From Hydnum rufescens UP504 (taxonomy: Eukaryota; Basidiomycota; Agaricomycetes; Cantharellales; Hydnaceae): a stretch of 32,074 nt of DNA. The stretch is taken from contig MU129271.1 of NCBI GenBank assembly GCA_014904985.1, positions 1-32,074 on the forward strand, read 5' to 3'. A program made the translations under genes and the position numbers. This document shows positions 20,691-30,830 of this stretch, piece by piece. Position 1 is the first letter of the stretch, and every line of letters starts with the position of its first letter. The notes beneath the pieces were generated by a model that searched no databases, was not told the origin of the DNA, and worked only from the letters and a program-made list of their open reading frames with translations.

Positions 20691-22012
20691 GACCCATAGA
20701 GGCTAGAGCAGGAGTGAGCACCACACCCCAGTGATGATGCTGGGTGTGGTGAATAAGGTACAATTTTTAGTTTTGTGCAAAAGGAGCAGTTCCAAGCCAT
20801 TACACCATTCATTATTTACTAATATCTTGAATTCTTTTCACCATAGGGACTATCACTCAAGCCCACCCACCCCCCACATGTCAAATGACAATGACAACAA
20901 CAATGACAATGATGATGATGATGATGACAACACTATCGTCATCATCACACACAATGCCAGATCTTCTGTATCCTGTGTGACCGAAGCAGCCAATGGTAAA
21001 ATATCCCAAATAGGTCATCACACCCCAGCAAGGCTGGGGTGTGATGATAAGGTATGTATATTAACACCTACATCTCCTCTTGCACAAGTGGGGCAGCTCT
21101 CAGCTGCCCCTTTTGTGCAGCCTTATTTTTACTAATACTTTGAGCTGTCTTCATTGCAGGGACTATTTCACCCCCCCAACTGCCCCCTGCACATCAAACA
21201 ATGATCAAGGCCACATCATCACTGTCAACAAAGACAATGGGGTGGTCATCTGCATGAGTACTGGTCTTATACCCCTGCATGACTGAAGAAACCAATGAGT
21301 CGCCATGAGCAAGATACCACACCCCAGCCTCGCTGGGGTGTGGTGATAAGGTATGTGTTTTATAAATGTATCCCACCTTTCGCAAAGAGGGCAGCTCTTA
21401 AGCTGCCCTTTTTGCATAGCTTTGATTCTTTACTAACTATTTGGACTTGTTTCATTACAAGGTCTCTCTCTGCTCCCTGCCCTCCTCGCATGCTTCAACC
21501 GATGGTATGGATGCTGACAAGTGATGATCCCATCATCATTGTGGGCAATGCAGGTCATATGACCCTGCACAATGAAAGAAACCAGTGATAAAGCCCCCAA
21601 AACAGGAAACAACACCCCAGCTTTGCTGGGGTGTGGTAATGAGGTAAGTTTATTCATCCTTGTCTTGTGCAAAAAGGGCGGCTTCAGGCTGCCCTTTTTA
21701 TGCCACTTTAATCACATACTAATAATTCATTTTCACTTCAGGGACTATCACTCCTAACTGTACCCTCCACCCCCACTTCACATCATAATGACAATGATGG
21801 GAATTCCATTGTTGTCATTGCGAATGACTGTGGGTCTTATGACCCCATACAGCCAAAGATCCTGAAGATCCAAACTGCCCACACAATCAGCAGGACACCA
21901 CACCCCAGCATTGCTGGGGTGTGGTGGTAAGGTAAGTTTCTTCATTCTTACCTCTCCTTTAGCACAAACAGGGCTGCTTTAAGCTGCCCTTTTTGTGCTA
22001 CTTTAATTTAGG
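20691..22012 (+). repeat. Right-arm module array (plus orientation)
   Basis: Intron-like spans are 20758-20846, 21052-21159, 21351-21461, 21644-21741 and 21932-22011 (80-111 bases), separating exon-like blocks 20847-21051, 21160-21350, 21462-21643 and 21742-21931. Donors are GTACAA, GTATGT, GTATGT, GTAAGT and GTAAGT. Branch-like words (ACTAATA, ACTAATA, ACTAACT, ACTAATAA) sit about 20-30 bases before the acceptors of the first four, which are CATAG, TGCAG, ACAAG and TTCAG; the last ends TTTAG. Exon-like blocks start GGACTAT (three of four) and end with a hairpin, e.g. perfect 15-bp arms 21015-21029/21033-21047. Each complete intron also holds a GCAAAAAGGGCAGC-type stem-loop. Frame is not kept across the junctions. 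Confidence 0.8.
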
Positions 22013-22146
22013 AAGACCCCTACAAAATTGCAAATAACAGAGGAACCAGGGCACCCATCCACACAAAAATTTGTGTGCATGGGCTCCTAGGTTCTCTCCA
22101 GCATATTTCCACTTCAGGTCATGTGCCCTATGCCTGTAGGCACCAG

Positions 22147-22429
22147 TGTTGGAGGGATAAATCCCTACACCATAGAATCCCCATCTGAGGCCAATTTTCC
22201 AAATAAATGAATCAATTCTTATGTCAATCCAATCCTCAATTTTCACACCCTTCATTCATTGGAGAAACAATCTGAATTCTACATGTCTGAAACCCACCAT
22301 TCCATGTCATTCCTTTGCCTTAAGGGTGAAGAGTTGTGATTATGTAATGACACAGACTGTGCCTGGCCTTCATTCTGGACCTGCAGACCCATCACATGAT
22401 TCAAAAAGGGATTATGTCACTCTAAAGGA
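22147..22429. other. Spacer, no gene recognised
   Basis: The region has no recognisable domain. The plus frame 22221-22496 overlaps the following repeat and was not accepted. Confidence 0.4.
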
Positions 22430-22690
22430 GTATCTTTCGAATTTCTCTGTCAGTTTTAATCGGAACAGCTTGAAACGACTGCGCCCAGAAAGATAAGAAT
22501 CGTACCTATCTAACGGTACCAAAAATGTGACGAACGGATCACAAATGTGGTCCCTGTAACAATATCTTTTCATGATTCATACTCTGAGGAGTATTTCTTG
22601 ATTTTTGAAGCCAATTCTTATCGGATTCGTTTGTGAGTACTACTCCCTGAAAGCTGTTAAAAATGCGCATCGAACAGTACCAAGGGAAAA
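22430..22690 (-). repeat. ~160-bp repeat family, reverse orientation
   Basis: On the minus strand, cttggtactgttcgatgcgc (from 22683) leads into atttttaacagctttc. A second unit starts ttggtaccgttagataggta (from about 22520), 161 bases on, and runs into attaaaactgacagag. These match, in order, the units at 958-1385 (cttggtaccatttgatgtgg, atttttaatagatttc, gatcaaaactgacagag). The two copies thus belong to one dispersed family. Confidence 0.75.
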
Positions 22691-23290
22691 ATGAACAGAC
22701 ACGAACTCCATTTTTCACAAGACAACCCCTTCCTCATGACTCCCCCCTCGCTCCACCAACACAAATGACAAATTGGTTCTGGCCCTCTTAATTCCGATGC
22801 AAAGGGCACTCAGGGTGACCTATTCCACCATTCCTTAAGGGAATCTATCCAGTTTCAAGGGAGGAATGCCTTGTAAAGTGTTTTTTTGTCTCTTTTTCAC
22901 TTGATTCTTGAATATCTCCATCAGTTTTGAAGCTTTTAGCTTCATTTCTTTTTCATTATGCTTCCCTTATCTCCACTTTTCTTCTGGAATTTTGAATTGT
23001 GGTCTGGAATGTATATAAAGGAGAGGGAGCATGTAAATAGTTGGTTTTTCCCCCTATCACAGTCTGAGGCACTGAAGTATTGCTGCTGTTTGGAGGAGAT
23101 TTCCCACTTGTCAAGACTGTGTACAGCCACATTAAGACTGAATAGTCAAGAGGACAACTTCAGGGTGTGGCCTTGACATCTTTATTTTGTGACACTGATC
23201 TATTCCCTTGAGCAACCACTGTTCATTGGGATTTTCTATTATCCAAAAAGACCTTCATTTCCCTGGACCTGAATATTTGAATTGTCCCCA
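22691..23290. promoter_or_regulatory. LTR-like leader with TATA box
   Basis: TATATAAAG at 23012-23020 lies about 280 bases upstream of the first Met of the following gag-like region. The stretch could be the 5' LTR and leader of that element. No matching 3' LTR was found, so this remains a guess. Confidence 0.35.
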
Positions 23291-23549
23291 TGGCTCCCTT
23301 CTTTTATCCTCTCCTCAATGATGTGGACAGTAGTTGGATTGGTTTATAACCATCCTGCTTACAAATTGGTGGTCCTTACAGGGGGCCAGCCACAAGAATA
23401 TCAATTCAGATTTTTCATTGACAATGAACATGTACTACAAACAATTACATGAAAATGTCTATGACAATGTACACCCATATGCCTGGGCCATGTTCCAGAG
23501 ACGCCCCTCAATTCAAAGGGAAATGGATTTTATGATTCCTTGCAGAATA

Positions 23550-25373
23550 TGAGTTCTGTGCCACTGTGGCTGGCCTCAGTTCTACTCAAACTATACAACA
23601 AATCACCTGTTACTGTGATACAAAATTCAAATGATTTATCGAGTCTTTGGATGAATATTACAAAGACAATTGGGACCTTTTAAGTCCTGCCTTCTTGAAT
23701 TTTACCCCTCAGAAGAGGAAAGGCCTTACTACAGACCCAATCATTTGCTCAAGTTCGTACAGAAAGATCGAACACTCTCATCTGTTGAGGTATTTGATGA
23801 GTACTTCCATGAGTTCATGGTTATCACCAAATCTCTTGAGGATCACAAAGCCTTGTCCAAGATGGACAAACATGATTATTTTTGGCAAGGTATTAAGCCT
23901 CCTTCATTCCATGAAGAGATTGCAATTGTCATGCAGAACTCAAAGTGATGGACAGATTTGACAAGTCCTCCGCCAATGAATGAGGTAACACACACAGTCA
24001 AATTGCACTTCAAATGAGACCTTTACTGAGTCCCTGACAACAATGATGACAAGGAACTGGATGTTCACAAAGATGAGGTTTCGTTGGATTCCTCAAAGGA
24101 AGAGGAAACTTCCTCTATGCTTGATTCAGATATGGAGGAGGAACCAAGATGTCCTAGATCCAAAAGGCATCATATCAAACACAAGACAAAACAGAAAAAG
24201 GAAGAGTCTATGACGAAACCTTTGCAGGTTAAGCCACAAGACACACCCGTCCCTGTTAAATTGAGTATGGATGATCTTGTCGAAAAGATCAGGTGTTTAA
24301 TGATTGCAATAAGCCAGTATGAGGCTGAAAGGATTGGAAAACAGCCTGTAAACACCACCTCTGCAATACGATGTTTTATGTGTGGAGAATATGGCCACTT
24401 ACTCAAAGAATGCCTTGAGACAAAGGCCCTTATCATGAAGAAGGTCTTGAAGATGTCAAATGACAGCCGGCTTGTTCAAGCTGATGGATTGAGTTTGCCT
24501 TGCGGTGATCTTGATGACGGTGGTATTGCACGAGTCCTGTGCAATCAGATGTCTCATGCCTCGAATGTCGAAACTGAGTACCTACACAGTTTTGACCTGT
24601 TCAATCAGGAGGTTACATTCCCTGAAGAACAATGGAAAGCATGTACAAAGAAGATGGTTGAGCCCTATGACACAGGAATTGAAAGGACACATGATGGAAT
24701 GTCTGAATCATGTGTATGTTGAGCTGCCCCAGCAAGCACCAGCTAGCCAGCCAGCTGTGATCTTGAAGCACGAGACCCCAACTCCCAAGTCTGTTGTAGT
24801 GTTGCCAGATGAGGTTGTTGAAATCCACGATGAGAACCTGGATAGTCCACAGGTCCACAAGCCGATTGCCAGAACCGAAGACTTGTTGATGTCTGACATT
24901 GAATCCAAGATGGCATTAGAAGACATGATTTCATGAAACAAGAAACCTGCTTATCAGTGTGCAAGCAAACCTCAAGAGACCGACTTGTGCGAGTTCACTA
25001 TGACCAAGGAAATTACTGTCGATCCTGTCAATGCATTCAGATTTCTGCTTTGATCAGGCAAGAGATTATGGACAGCCTTGAAGACTCAGTGAGTTCCTGC
25101 TAGTCCAGAGGTCACACATGCAAGGAGTGATGATATCTCAATTAACTCAGCTGAATATGGAACCAATCCCATGGATTTGAAAAAGCAACTTCAGAGGCAC
25201 CAATTAATCAATCGTCTGCCAAAGACAATTATGCACAATGTTGTTGACTTGGATGATGAATCAAGTGACGATCATGAAAATGCTCTTACACATGCCAGTG
25301 GTTTTGCTTTGAATATCAACAATCAAGCAGATAACTTCAATAGACAACAACTTGAAATTGAACACAAGCAATG
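23550..25373 (+). pseudogene. Broken gag of an LTR retroelement with CCHC zinc knuckle
   Basis: An upstream piece ending YYKDNWDL (to about 23680) joins by a frame change to LLEFYPSEEERPYY ... FDEYFHEFMVITKSL (23690-23947). This is the arrangement of retrotransposon gag domains in basidiomycete gypsy elements. A second frame (24084-24722) is Lys/Glu-rich and then carries CFMCGEYGHLLKEC (24372-24413), a C-X2-C-X4-H-X4-C nucleic-acid-binding knuckle. After it, RLVQADGLSLPCG fits the usual post-knuckle region. Acidic and proline-rich frames at about 24720-24936 and 25171-25373 may be further gag. No protease, RT or integrase follows, so this is a gag-only or decayed non-autonomous element. It is broken by at least three frame changes or stops. 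Confidence 0.75.
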
Positions 25374-25602
25374 ATCTAATATTCAAGAAACTGACTACAC
25401 TCTTCACTGCTCCTTTTTGATGATGGCCACAACAAAACTTCAAGCTTCACATTGTTTTATTTCGTCTCCAGGATTTGTTGAGATGTGACGGGTATCCCAT
25501 TTGATATTTCTCTTCCCTGATTCACACATTTGTTATTGGCCCCTATTTCCCTTTTTTGGTTAGCACCATGTATGGCATCTGGTGATCTCGGACCGGATGC
25601 CC

Positions 25603-25725
25603 TTTATATACCTTGGAGCTCTGGAGGCAGTCCCTTAGTTTGACTCCTCCAAACTCCAGGTATGTCTCTTTTCTTGTCACTCATGTAGATATCTTCATTC
25701 CTAGTTTGACTCCTCCGAACTCCAG
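25603..25725 (+). promoter_or_regulatory. TATA-like box and duplicated 24-mer
   Basis: TTTATATA at 25603-25610 is followed by a 24-base sequence starting tagtttgactcctcc at 25636-25659 and again at 25702-25725, with one mismatch and a 66-base spacing. It could be part of the 3' LTR of the gag element or a separate LTR fragment. Confidence 0.4.
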
Positions 25726-25938
25726 ATATCACCCTTTGTGTGATCCAGCTCTAGGCACTTCTCAGGTTATGGGCCCATCCCTCTCACCTCGGTCAGCCAC
25801 TTGGGCTGACCTCAAAAGGAGTACCATTTGAGGTCATTTCACTGGCCTAACGAGGGCTAATTTTCTTTGATGTCAATTGACAATCATCAAATTTGACCTT
25901 AGTGATTTGTCCAAAATCAATATTACATAGAGCGATAC

Positions 25939-26299
25939 TGTTAAGGGTTGTTCCTAGTACAGGGGAGTGATTATGTAATCAGGCCGAGTAGGAATGGGAA
26001 GCCCTTAATATATCTGACAAGGGGATTCGTGAAGTGAATGATTACGTAATGTCGCAGAAGACAAGAACACAGAGATCAAGGCAAAAGAACTGAATTCCCA
26101 AGAGACTTGAGACAAGAGAGAAGGGATGAAGAGAAAGTCAGGTACAGACATATATTCTCGATCTTTCTAAGGAGCTAGAGTACTGGAGATAGCTACTTAT
26201 ATAGAGATCAAGGACAATAAGGGAGGAAATACAATAAGGTGAGGGGGATGAGGTCACGTGATGGGGTTATGTAAGAGGTTGCGAGTACGACTCATAACA
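25939..26299. mobile_element. Solo LTR with 5-bp target duplication
   Basis: A 361-base element begins TGTTAAGGG and ends CATAACA, so the ends are TGTTA...TAACA. It is flanked by GATAC on both sides (25934-25938 and 26300-26304). The TG...CA ends plus a 5-bp duplication are diagnostic of an LTR left after recombination. The internal sequence has several attacgtaat/attatgtaat words. The strand and parent family cannot be told. Confidence 0.85.
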
Positions 26300-26465
26300 G
26301 ATACCTTATCTCTAAATTATAGTGTCGATTATAAGGCCATAGTTAAAAATGATTATTTATTAAGGTTGCTCTAATCATGTACTTAACAAAATCTACCAAA
26401 CAAAATCTATGGAACAAAATTAAACAAAAAGGAAATTAAGGGTGGACTGGATGAGAGCAACATGC

Positions 26466-28635
26466 TCATAAGAGCCCAGCAGGAGTGCCCAGTAGTAGAT
26501 CCTGATTCTCGAAAATATCCAGGCCTGGGAACTGCGAGAAATCAACGTCAACATTGGACATTGGAAAGTCATTTATGTCCATAGGCATAAATTCGAAGGT
26601 TGAATGATACATAGATGACACCACCGAGGTCACATCAACATCAGCCATTGGGGGGCCCATAGTGCCAACTCCAAACACGGGCAATGGGGATGGTGGAGTA
26701 GAGGTAGATGACAATGCTGGGCCTATTGAGTGAGTGGACATGGCCTGAGGGCCCTCATCTTCATCTTCTATGATCAGATTTGAGACCACCTTCTTCCTCT
26801 TTGCCCCCCTTCTAGTTCCACTCCCATCTGCAACCTCATTTTTCCTCCTCCTCTTGGGGTTTGGCCTAGTAGTCCCATCAGCCCCATCATCTGGATTTGG
26901 ATCCCCCGAAGTTCCACCTTGCTCAGATGGAACAGACCCATCTTTAGCTGATGGTTTCTTCTTAGCAACCTCGCCCTCCCAATCTGCGACACGTAATGTC
27001 AAGTCATCACTATTATGGACAAGCATCGTTGTCGGCTGTAGAGCCTGATCTTCTGGTGGTTCAAGCCGTTTCACAGTGAGACGTTTGTTATCATCCACAG
27101 TGAACAGTCGGTTCCACAGGTTGGTCCAGTGCTCCGTTCGTACAGAAGAGACAGTAAATCCAAGCATATCAGGGAACTCTCGGGTCGCAGGCCAGTTTTT
27201 GATCCATAGGTGGTGTCGTATAAGGAATGCAGGGGTCATGCCCCAAGGAAACTTCGATCCAACAGTTGCTCCGCTACATTCCTCAAAAAGCCGTGTGAGC
27301 TCAGCTGTACACACAGTCCGCTTGGCATGCATGTCAGGGGGCATCTGCTTTGGGGCTTGTGTTGGCCGTATTCCCATTAGCCCCTCTGTGGCAATGATGT
27401 ACAAATGAATTTTCGGTAGAAGCGATGTTTGGACTGGTAATTCTGCTTTACACCATTTTTGCATGGCACTCATCCCACACACCATTGTGTTATGTTTGGA
27501 TGCAGCAACGTCTGGATTCCCAGATATGATGATGTACATAATGTGCATATTGAGCTTGGCACCCCATTTAATATCATCGGACCATCTCTTGTTCAGGCTC
27601 TTCATCTGGCTCCCTAACTCAGCTGCATTCAATGAGATCTTCTGGGCAGTCACAACTTTGTGTTTCATGTGCTCTGCTACCAGCTCCTTCACCTTTCGTT
27701 TCCATGCCTCAGATTGTGACCCCCCATGTTCGGAAATGAGGGCAAGATACGTTGGCTTGATCACCTCTGCCACATATTCATGATGTGGTCCTGGAAAGGC
27801 CGTGAATGTTAGAAAGATGTCTGGAGTGAAGAGAGATAATGTATTACTTACAAGTTGCCTTCTCAGGATCTTCAGGAAATGCATTCTGGTATGCATTCCA
27901 TGCATTGCCACCAGCCCGCCGCTCCTTAGTGGCAATGACCAAATTCGCAATCCGCATCATGGCATCAAGAGGATGTTCCCAGGCCTTCGCACGATGCCTA
28001 AGACCCGCCATCAGGTCATTGGCGAGACCCTTGACCTCTAGCACTTGTTCCCGGGTGAAGTGACCCCCTGTCACCATGGAGGACACAACCTCCTTGTCCA
28101 GATCATCGTCATCATCATCATTATCACCATTAATGAGATTATTGACATCCTCTTGATCTGCCACAGGATCATTGCTGTCGGACTCATACCCATCGTCCGA
28201 CAAAAACAATGGATGCTCAGGGGCATTTATTTCATCCTCTAGAGCTCCATCATCAACCATGGGAAAATGAGCTGGGGATGAAGATGTTGCAACAATTGGG
28301 GAGGGCGATTTAGTTTGTGTGAGAGCGCGAGAAAACATGGGTGGTGGGGGACTGGAAGCATGAGATGATAGTGGAATAGGGACCAGAGGTGAAGGATGAC
28401 GAGAAGCTTGGCTTTTCGTGCCTTGTTGTGTAACTTCATCTAGATGCTTTGCACCACTAGGGGGGCCAGTATGCTCCTTGAAGGCAGCTTGGCGAGGGTG
28501 AGACCTTAGTTCTAGCTTGACAACGGCACGGTTAACACAGGGCGGAAGGGGCAGCTGCTCTGACGAGTCAGCTGTGTGTTGAGATTTATTGGACCCAGGG
28601 CCTCTAGGTTTCTTGTAGGTTTTCGAGTTTCCCAT
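26466..28635 (-). CDS. Hypothetical two-exon protein, low-complexity and nuclear-like
   Basis: Exon 1 runs 28635-27852 and exon 2 from 27820 (or 27790) to 26466. Joined at 27820 by a 31-nt intron (gtaagt ... ctccag) the frame is open for 712 residues. The longer 61-nt alternative gives a TGA at the junction. I start at ATG 28635 (MGNSKTYKKPRG), because the earlier in-frame ATG at 28758 lies in a tandem repeat. The protein has a Pro/Ser-rich N-terminus, an acidic run (NGDNDDDDDD), the conserved-looking block RRAGGNAWNAYQNAFPEDPEK at the exon border and a central folded-looking part. Two basic clusters (PKRRRK, RRGAKRKK) could be nuclear signals. NAWNAYQ-type proteins are, as I recall, multicopy unknowns in agaricomycetes. 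No catalytic domain is recognised. Confidence 0.65.
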
Positions 28636-28687
28636 GCTTAGGAGAACAGAGCGAGGGTAGGGAGGTTGACTAAGTGAGTTCCCTGAA

Positions 28688-28918
28688 CAATCAACCTGTG
28701 TTCTTATTACTTGAGGGGGAGCGAAAGCAAAGAACACAAAAAAGTATGTTCCAGACAATCAACTCGTAGTCCTGGTGCTTGAGATAGAGTGAAAGTGAGC
28801 AACGCAGAAGTGCGCCCCAGACAATCAACTCTTGTTTTGTCCCTTGTACTTGTAATGGAGTAAAAGCTGAGAACACACTGGAGTGTGTTCCTAGGCGATC
28901 AACTCCCTGCTTATTAAG
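28688..28918. repeat. 66-74-bp tandem repeat, about 3.3 units
   Basis: Units begin caatcaac(t/c)c at 28688, 28756 and 28822, and a partial one (cgatcaactcc) at 28896. Each contains a cttg-rich middle, a ggagtRaaag word and a gttcc/gcgccc-aga end. The repeats lie immediately upstream of the minus-strand gene, in its likely promoter or 5' UTR. Confidence 0.75.
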
Positions 28919-29340
28919 AAAGCAGATTTGAGAACGCAATGCAGGCCAACTGAAAAGCCCTCTCCAAAGCAGGTATGAAAAACAAATGCAACAGCACACG
29001 TTTGCTGTCTCAAAGCCAGCTGGTCATGGTGTGGTTGCGGTTCAGTGAGGAAACTGCCGACTATGGAAGCAAAAACGAACTCAACACCAACATGTCGGTC
29101 TAAACAAGTAATTCATTAGGCATATGTTGAAGTAAAGATGGATACATAACTGAACAGTTGAGCTGTTACAATTATTTTTCACATCACAGGTAAGTAGCCA
29201 TGCAGAGGAAAGGGGTGCTTGTGAGATAGTGAGAATGAGGGAAAAAGTCACCCTTCTAGATTACACATTTCAAGTCCCAGCTCGACACTCTCCTCTCACT
29301 TGAAGGTCATTGTTCCACTGGCAGAGCCAAAACATATATC
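28919..29340. other. Intergenic, no gene recognised
   Basis: No supported ORF or RNA gene was found. This stretch is the likely upstream region of the minus-strand gene. Confidence 0.4.
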
Positions 29341-29354
29341 GAGCCATGGAATAC

Positions 29355-29560
29355 CTTCATAGAATAGAGATAGCGAGGGTGAGGGTGACACCATCAGCAG
29401 AGTCAGAATGGCACTAGTGCATGCAAAGCTGTCATACATAAGGACAGTGTGGGCACAAGTCCAGATCGATATCCATTGGTGTAAAGTTCGTAAATAGGGA
29501 TAGTGTGGGTGACTCCGTCATTGGAGTTCAGCACGACACCAATCAGTGCAAAATCTCCAC
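29355..29560. repeat. Degenerate ~130-bp direct repeat
   Basis: agaatagagatagcgagggtg followed by acaccatcagcagagtcag (from about 29360) reappears as taaatagggatagtgtgggtg followed by actccgtcattggagttcag (from about 29491). The match is imperfect and non-coding. Confidence 0.5.
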
Positions 29561-29834
29561 ATCTGTGGCCCAAATAGGCTCGAGATCATTGTTAAACCGG
29601 GTCTTCTGGTCTCCATAAGTCAAGGACTTAAAGAGAACGCATTGCGATGAGAAGGCGCAATAAACTGATGCAACATGAGAGGAGGGGCTGGAGGATGGGA
29701 GAGCAGAAGAGAGCAATAGTCAGACTGACCTGAACGCGGTTCCGTAGGCAGCGTCACCATAGGCTGATGCAAGAAGGGCCTGCAGGGCGTGAAGACCGTG
29801 TCCAGTTGGAGGTTGGGGCGCATTGCTGTAGCAT

Positions 29835-30236
29835 TGTCAGGGCCCACGCTGCGACGAGAGCACCAAACAAATATAAACGAACGGAAGTCGCGACTAGGTC
29901 CGGCGTAAAGTCCGGCTTCAGTCCCGAAGGGAATCCGGGCACAGGCTGAGATAAGAGAGAGGCGGAGGAATACAGAGGAGAGCTCCAGCCAGCGCCGGAA
30001 GGTCTAGGCGGAGGTGAGTACGCGGGTCTTAAGCTCGAGGAGAGCTGGCCAAACTCGGAACCTGTGAGTCCCGGGTAATAGTGGAAATCCCTGAGTTTTT
30101 TATAGAAGACATAAGGAAGTAAAGGACAACCTGTAGTCCGGGGTAAATACGCCGGAAATCCTGAGGAGACCAAAGCTGAGGCCTCTGGCTTCGCCCCCGT
30201 ACATTATACAGGAGATATACTACGAGGGGAGTATCA
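29835..30236 (-). promoter_or_regulatory. LTR-like promoter block
   Basis: On the minus strand the block starts TGATACTCCCC (30236), has TATAAAAAA at about 30096-30104 and ends ...CCTGACA (29835). It therefore has TG...CA ends and a TATA box inside a pyrimidine- and CCGG-rich sequence like basidiomycete LTRs. The flanking five bases do not match, so it is not a simple solo LTR. No PBS or coding region of the parent was recognised. Confidence 0.4.
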
Positions 30237-30670
30237 TAAGGGGGTAGGGTGGGTTACAAGGAGGGTGGAACAGGAACAGGGGACGGCCAGGAACAGGACA
30301 GGGTTTTGTACTAGCGTGGGGTAACTCGGAATCAAAGAAATGAAGAGAATAGAACGTGACAGAATGAACTCGGAAAGCAAAGAACAAAGGAAAACCAACA
30401 AGAAGAAATAACTGACGGGCCCGAAGCACCCGGGACAAATCGGAAGCAAACCGGAGTTTCCGGAAGAAGTAAGCGATGAACCTGAAAGCATAGGCCCCTG
30501 CTGGATACCGACAGACCCTCAGTGATCTCAAAGTTGCATCGAGTCATCATACAACATAATGCATCTGGCCTTGCCCATGAGAATGAGAATGATGCAGGAG
30601 GCTCCTGCTCCGGTCTTCGTGATTGGTCACAGCCATACCCCTCATCTGGTCGCCGCGTTCATGCTCTCGT
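30237..30670. other. Intergenic, no gene recognised
   Basis: Purine-rich plus-strand sequence. The minus-strand frames (30220-30550) are low-complexity Phe/Ser/Leu-rich and look like chance reading of it. Confidence 0.4.
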
Positions 30671-30675
30671 CACGC

Positions 30676-30830
30676 GGATCTCACTCATCCCGATCACACA
30701 TCCTGGTCTTGGCCGTTCTTGCTCATCCCAATCACTCGTTCCGGTCTCCCCATTCTTGCTCATCCCGATCACGTCGTTCCACTCACACGTTCTTGTTCAT
30801 CATGGGTCATGTCATCATGGTCATAGTCAT
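30676..30830. repeat. 37-bp tandem repeat, about 4 units
   Basis: ttcttgctcatcccaatcac (30716) and ttcttgctcatcccgatcac (30753) start exact 37-base units. A diverged unit begins at about 30676 (ctcactcatcccgatcac) and another at 30790 (ttcttgttcatcatgg). Confidence 0.7.

Larger units (their letters stand above)
18211..22146. repeat. Giant imperfect palindrome made of exon-intron-like modules
   Basis: The outer ends pair as ctggtgcctacaggcatagg (18211-18230) with its complement ending at 22146. Pairing continues through the gagaacctaggagcccatg block (18271 region vs about 22079-22100) and the acaaattttgtgtgc stem. It carries on inward to gttccaca (20136-20143) and tgtggaac (20186-20193). The arms are about 1.93 and 1.96 kb, and the spacer 42 bases. 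Modules in the two arms match in order as mirror images. No transposase or other recognisable enzyme is encoded. The boundaries are where symmetry stops; no convincing target duplication was seen. Confidence 0.85.

Noticed and set aside
20731..21135. 134-residue plus-strand frame with an Asp/Asn run
   Set aside because: It reads straight through two candidate splice sites and the intron stem-loop, and equivalent modules do not keep this frame. It is a by-product of the repeat.
18211..22146. CRISPR-like or Helitron-tandem interpretation of the recurring hairpins
   Set aside because: The spacing is 180-300 bases, the repeats are not short direct units, and the hairpins are not followed by a CTRR end at about 10 bases. 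The context is a eukaryotic genome.
29835..30236. Second solo LTR
   Set aside because: TG...CA ends and a TATA box are present, but the flanking bases (agcat and taagg) do not form a duplication, so it was kept only as LTR-like.
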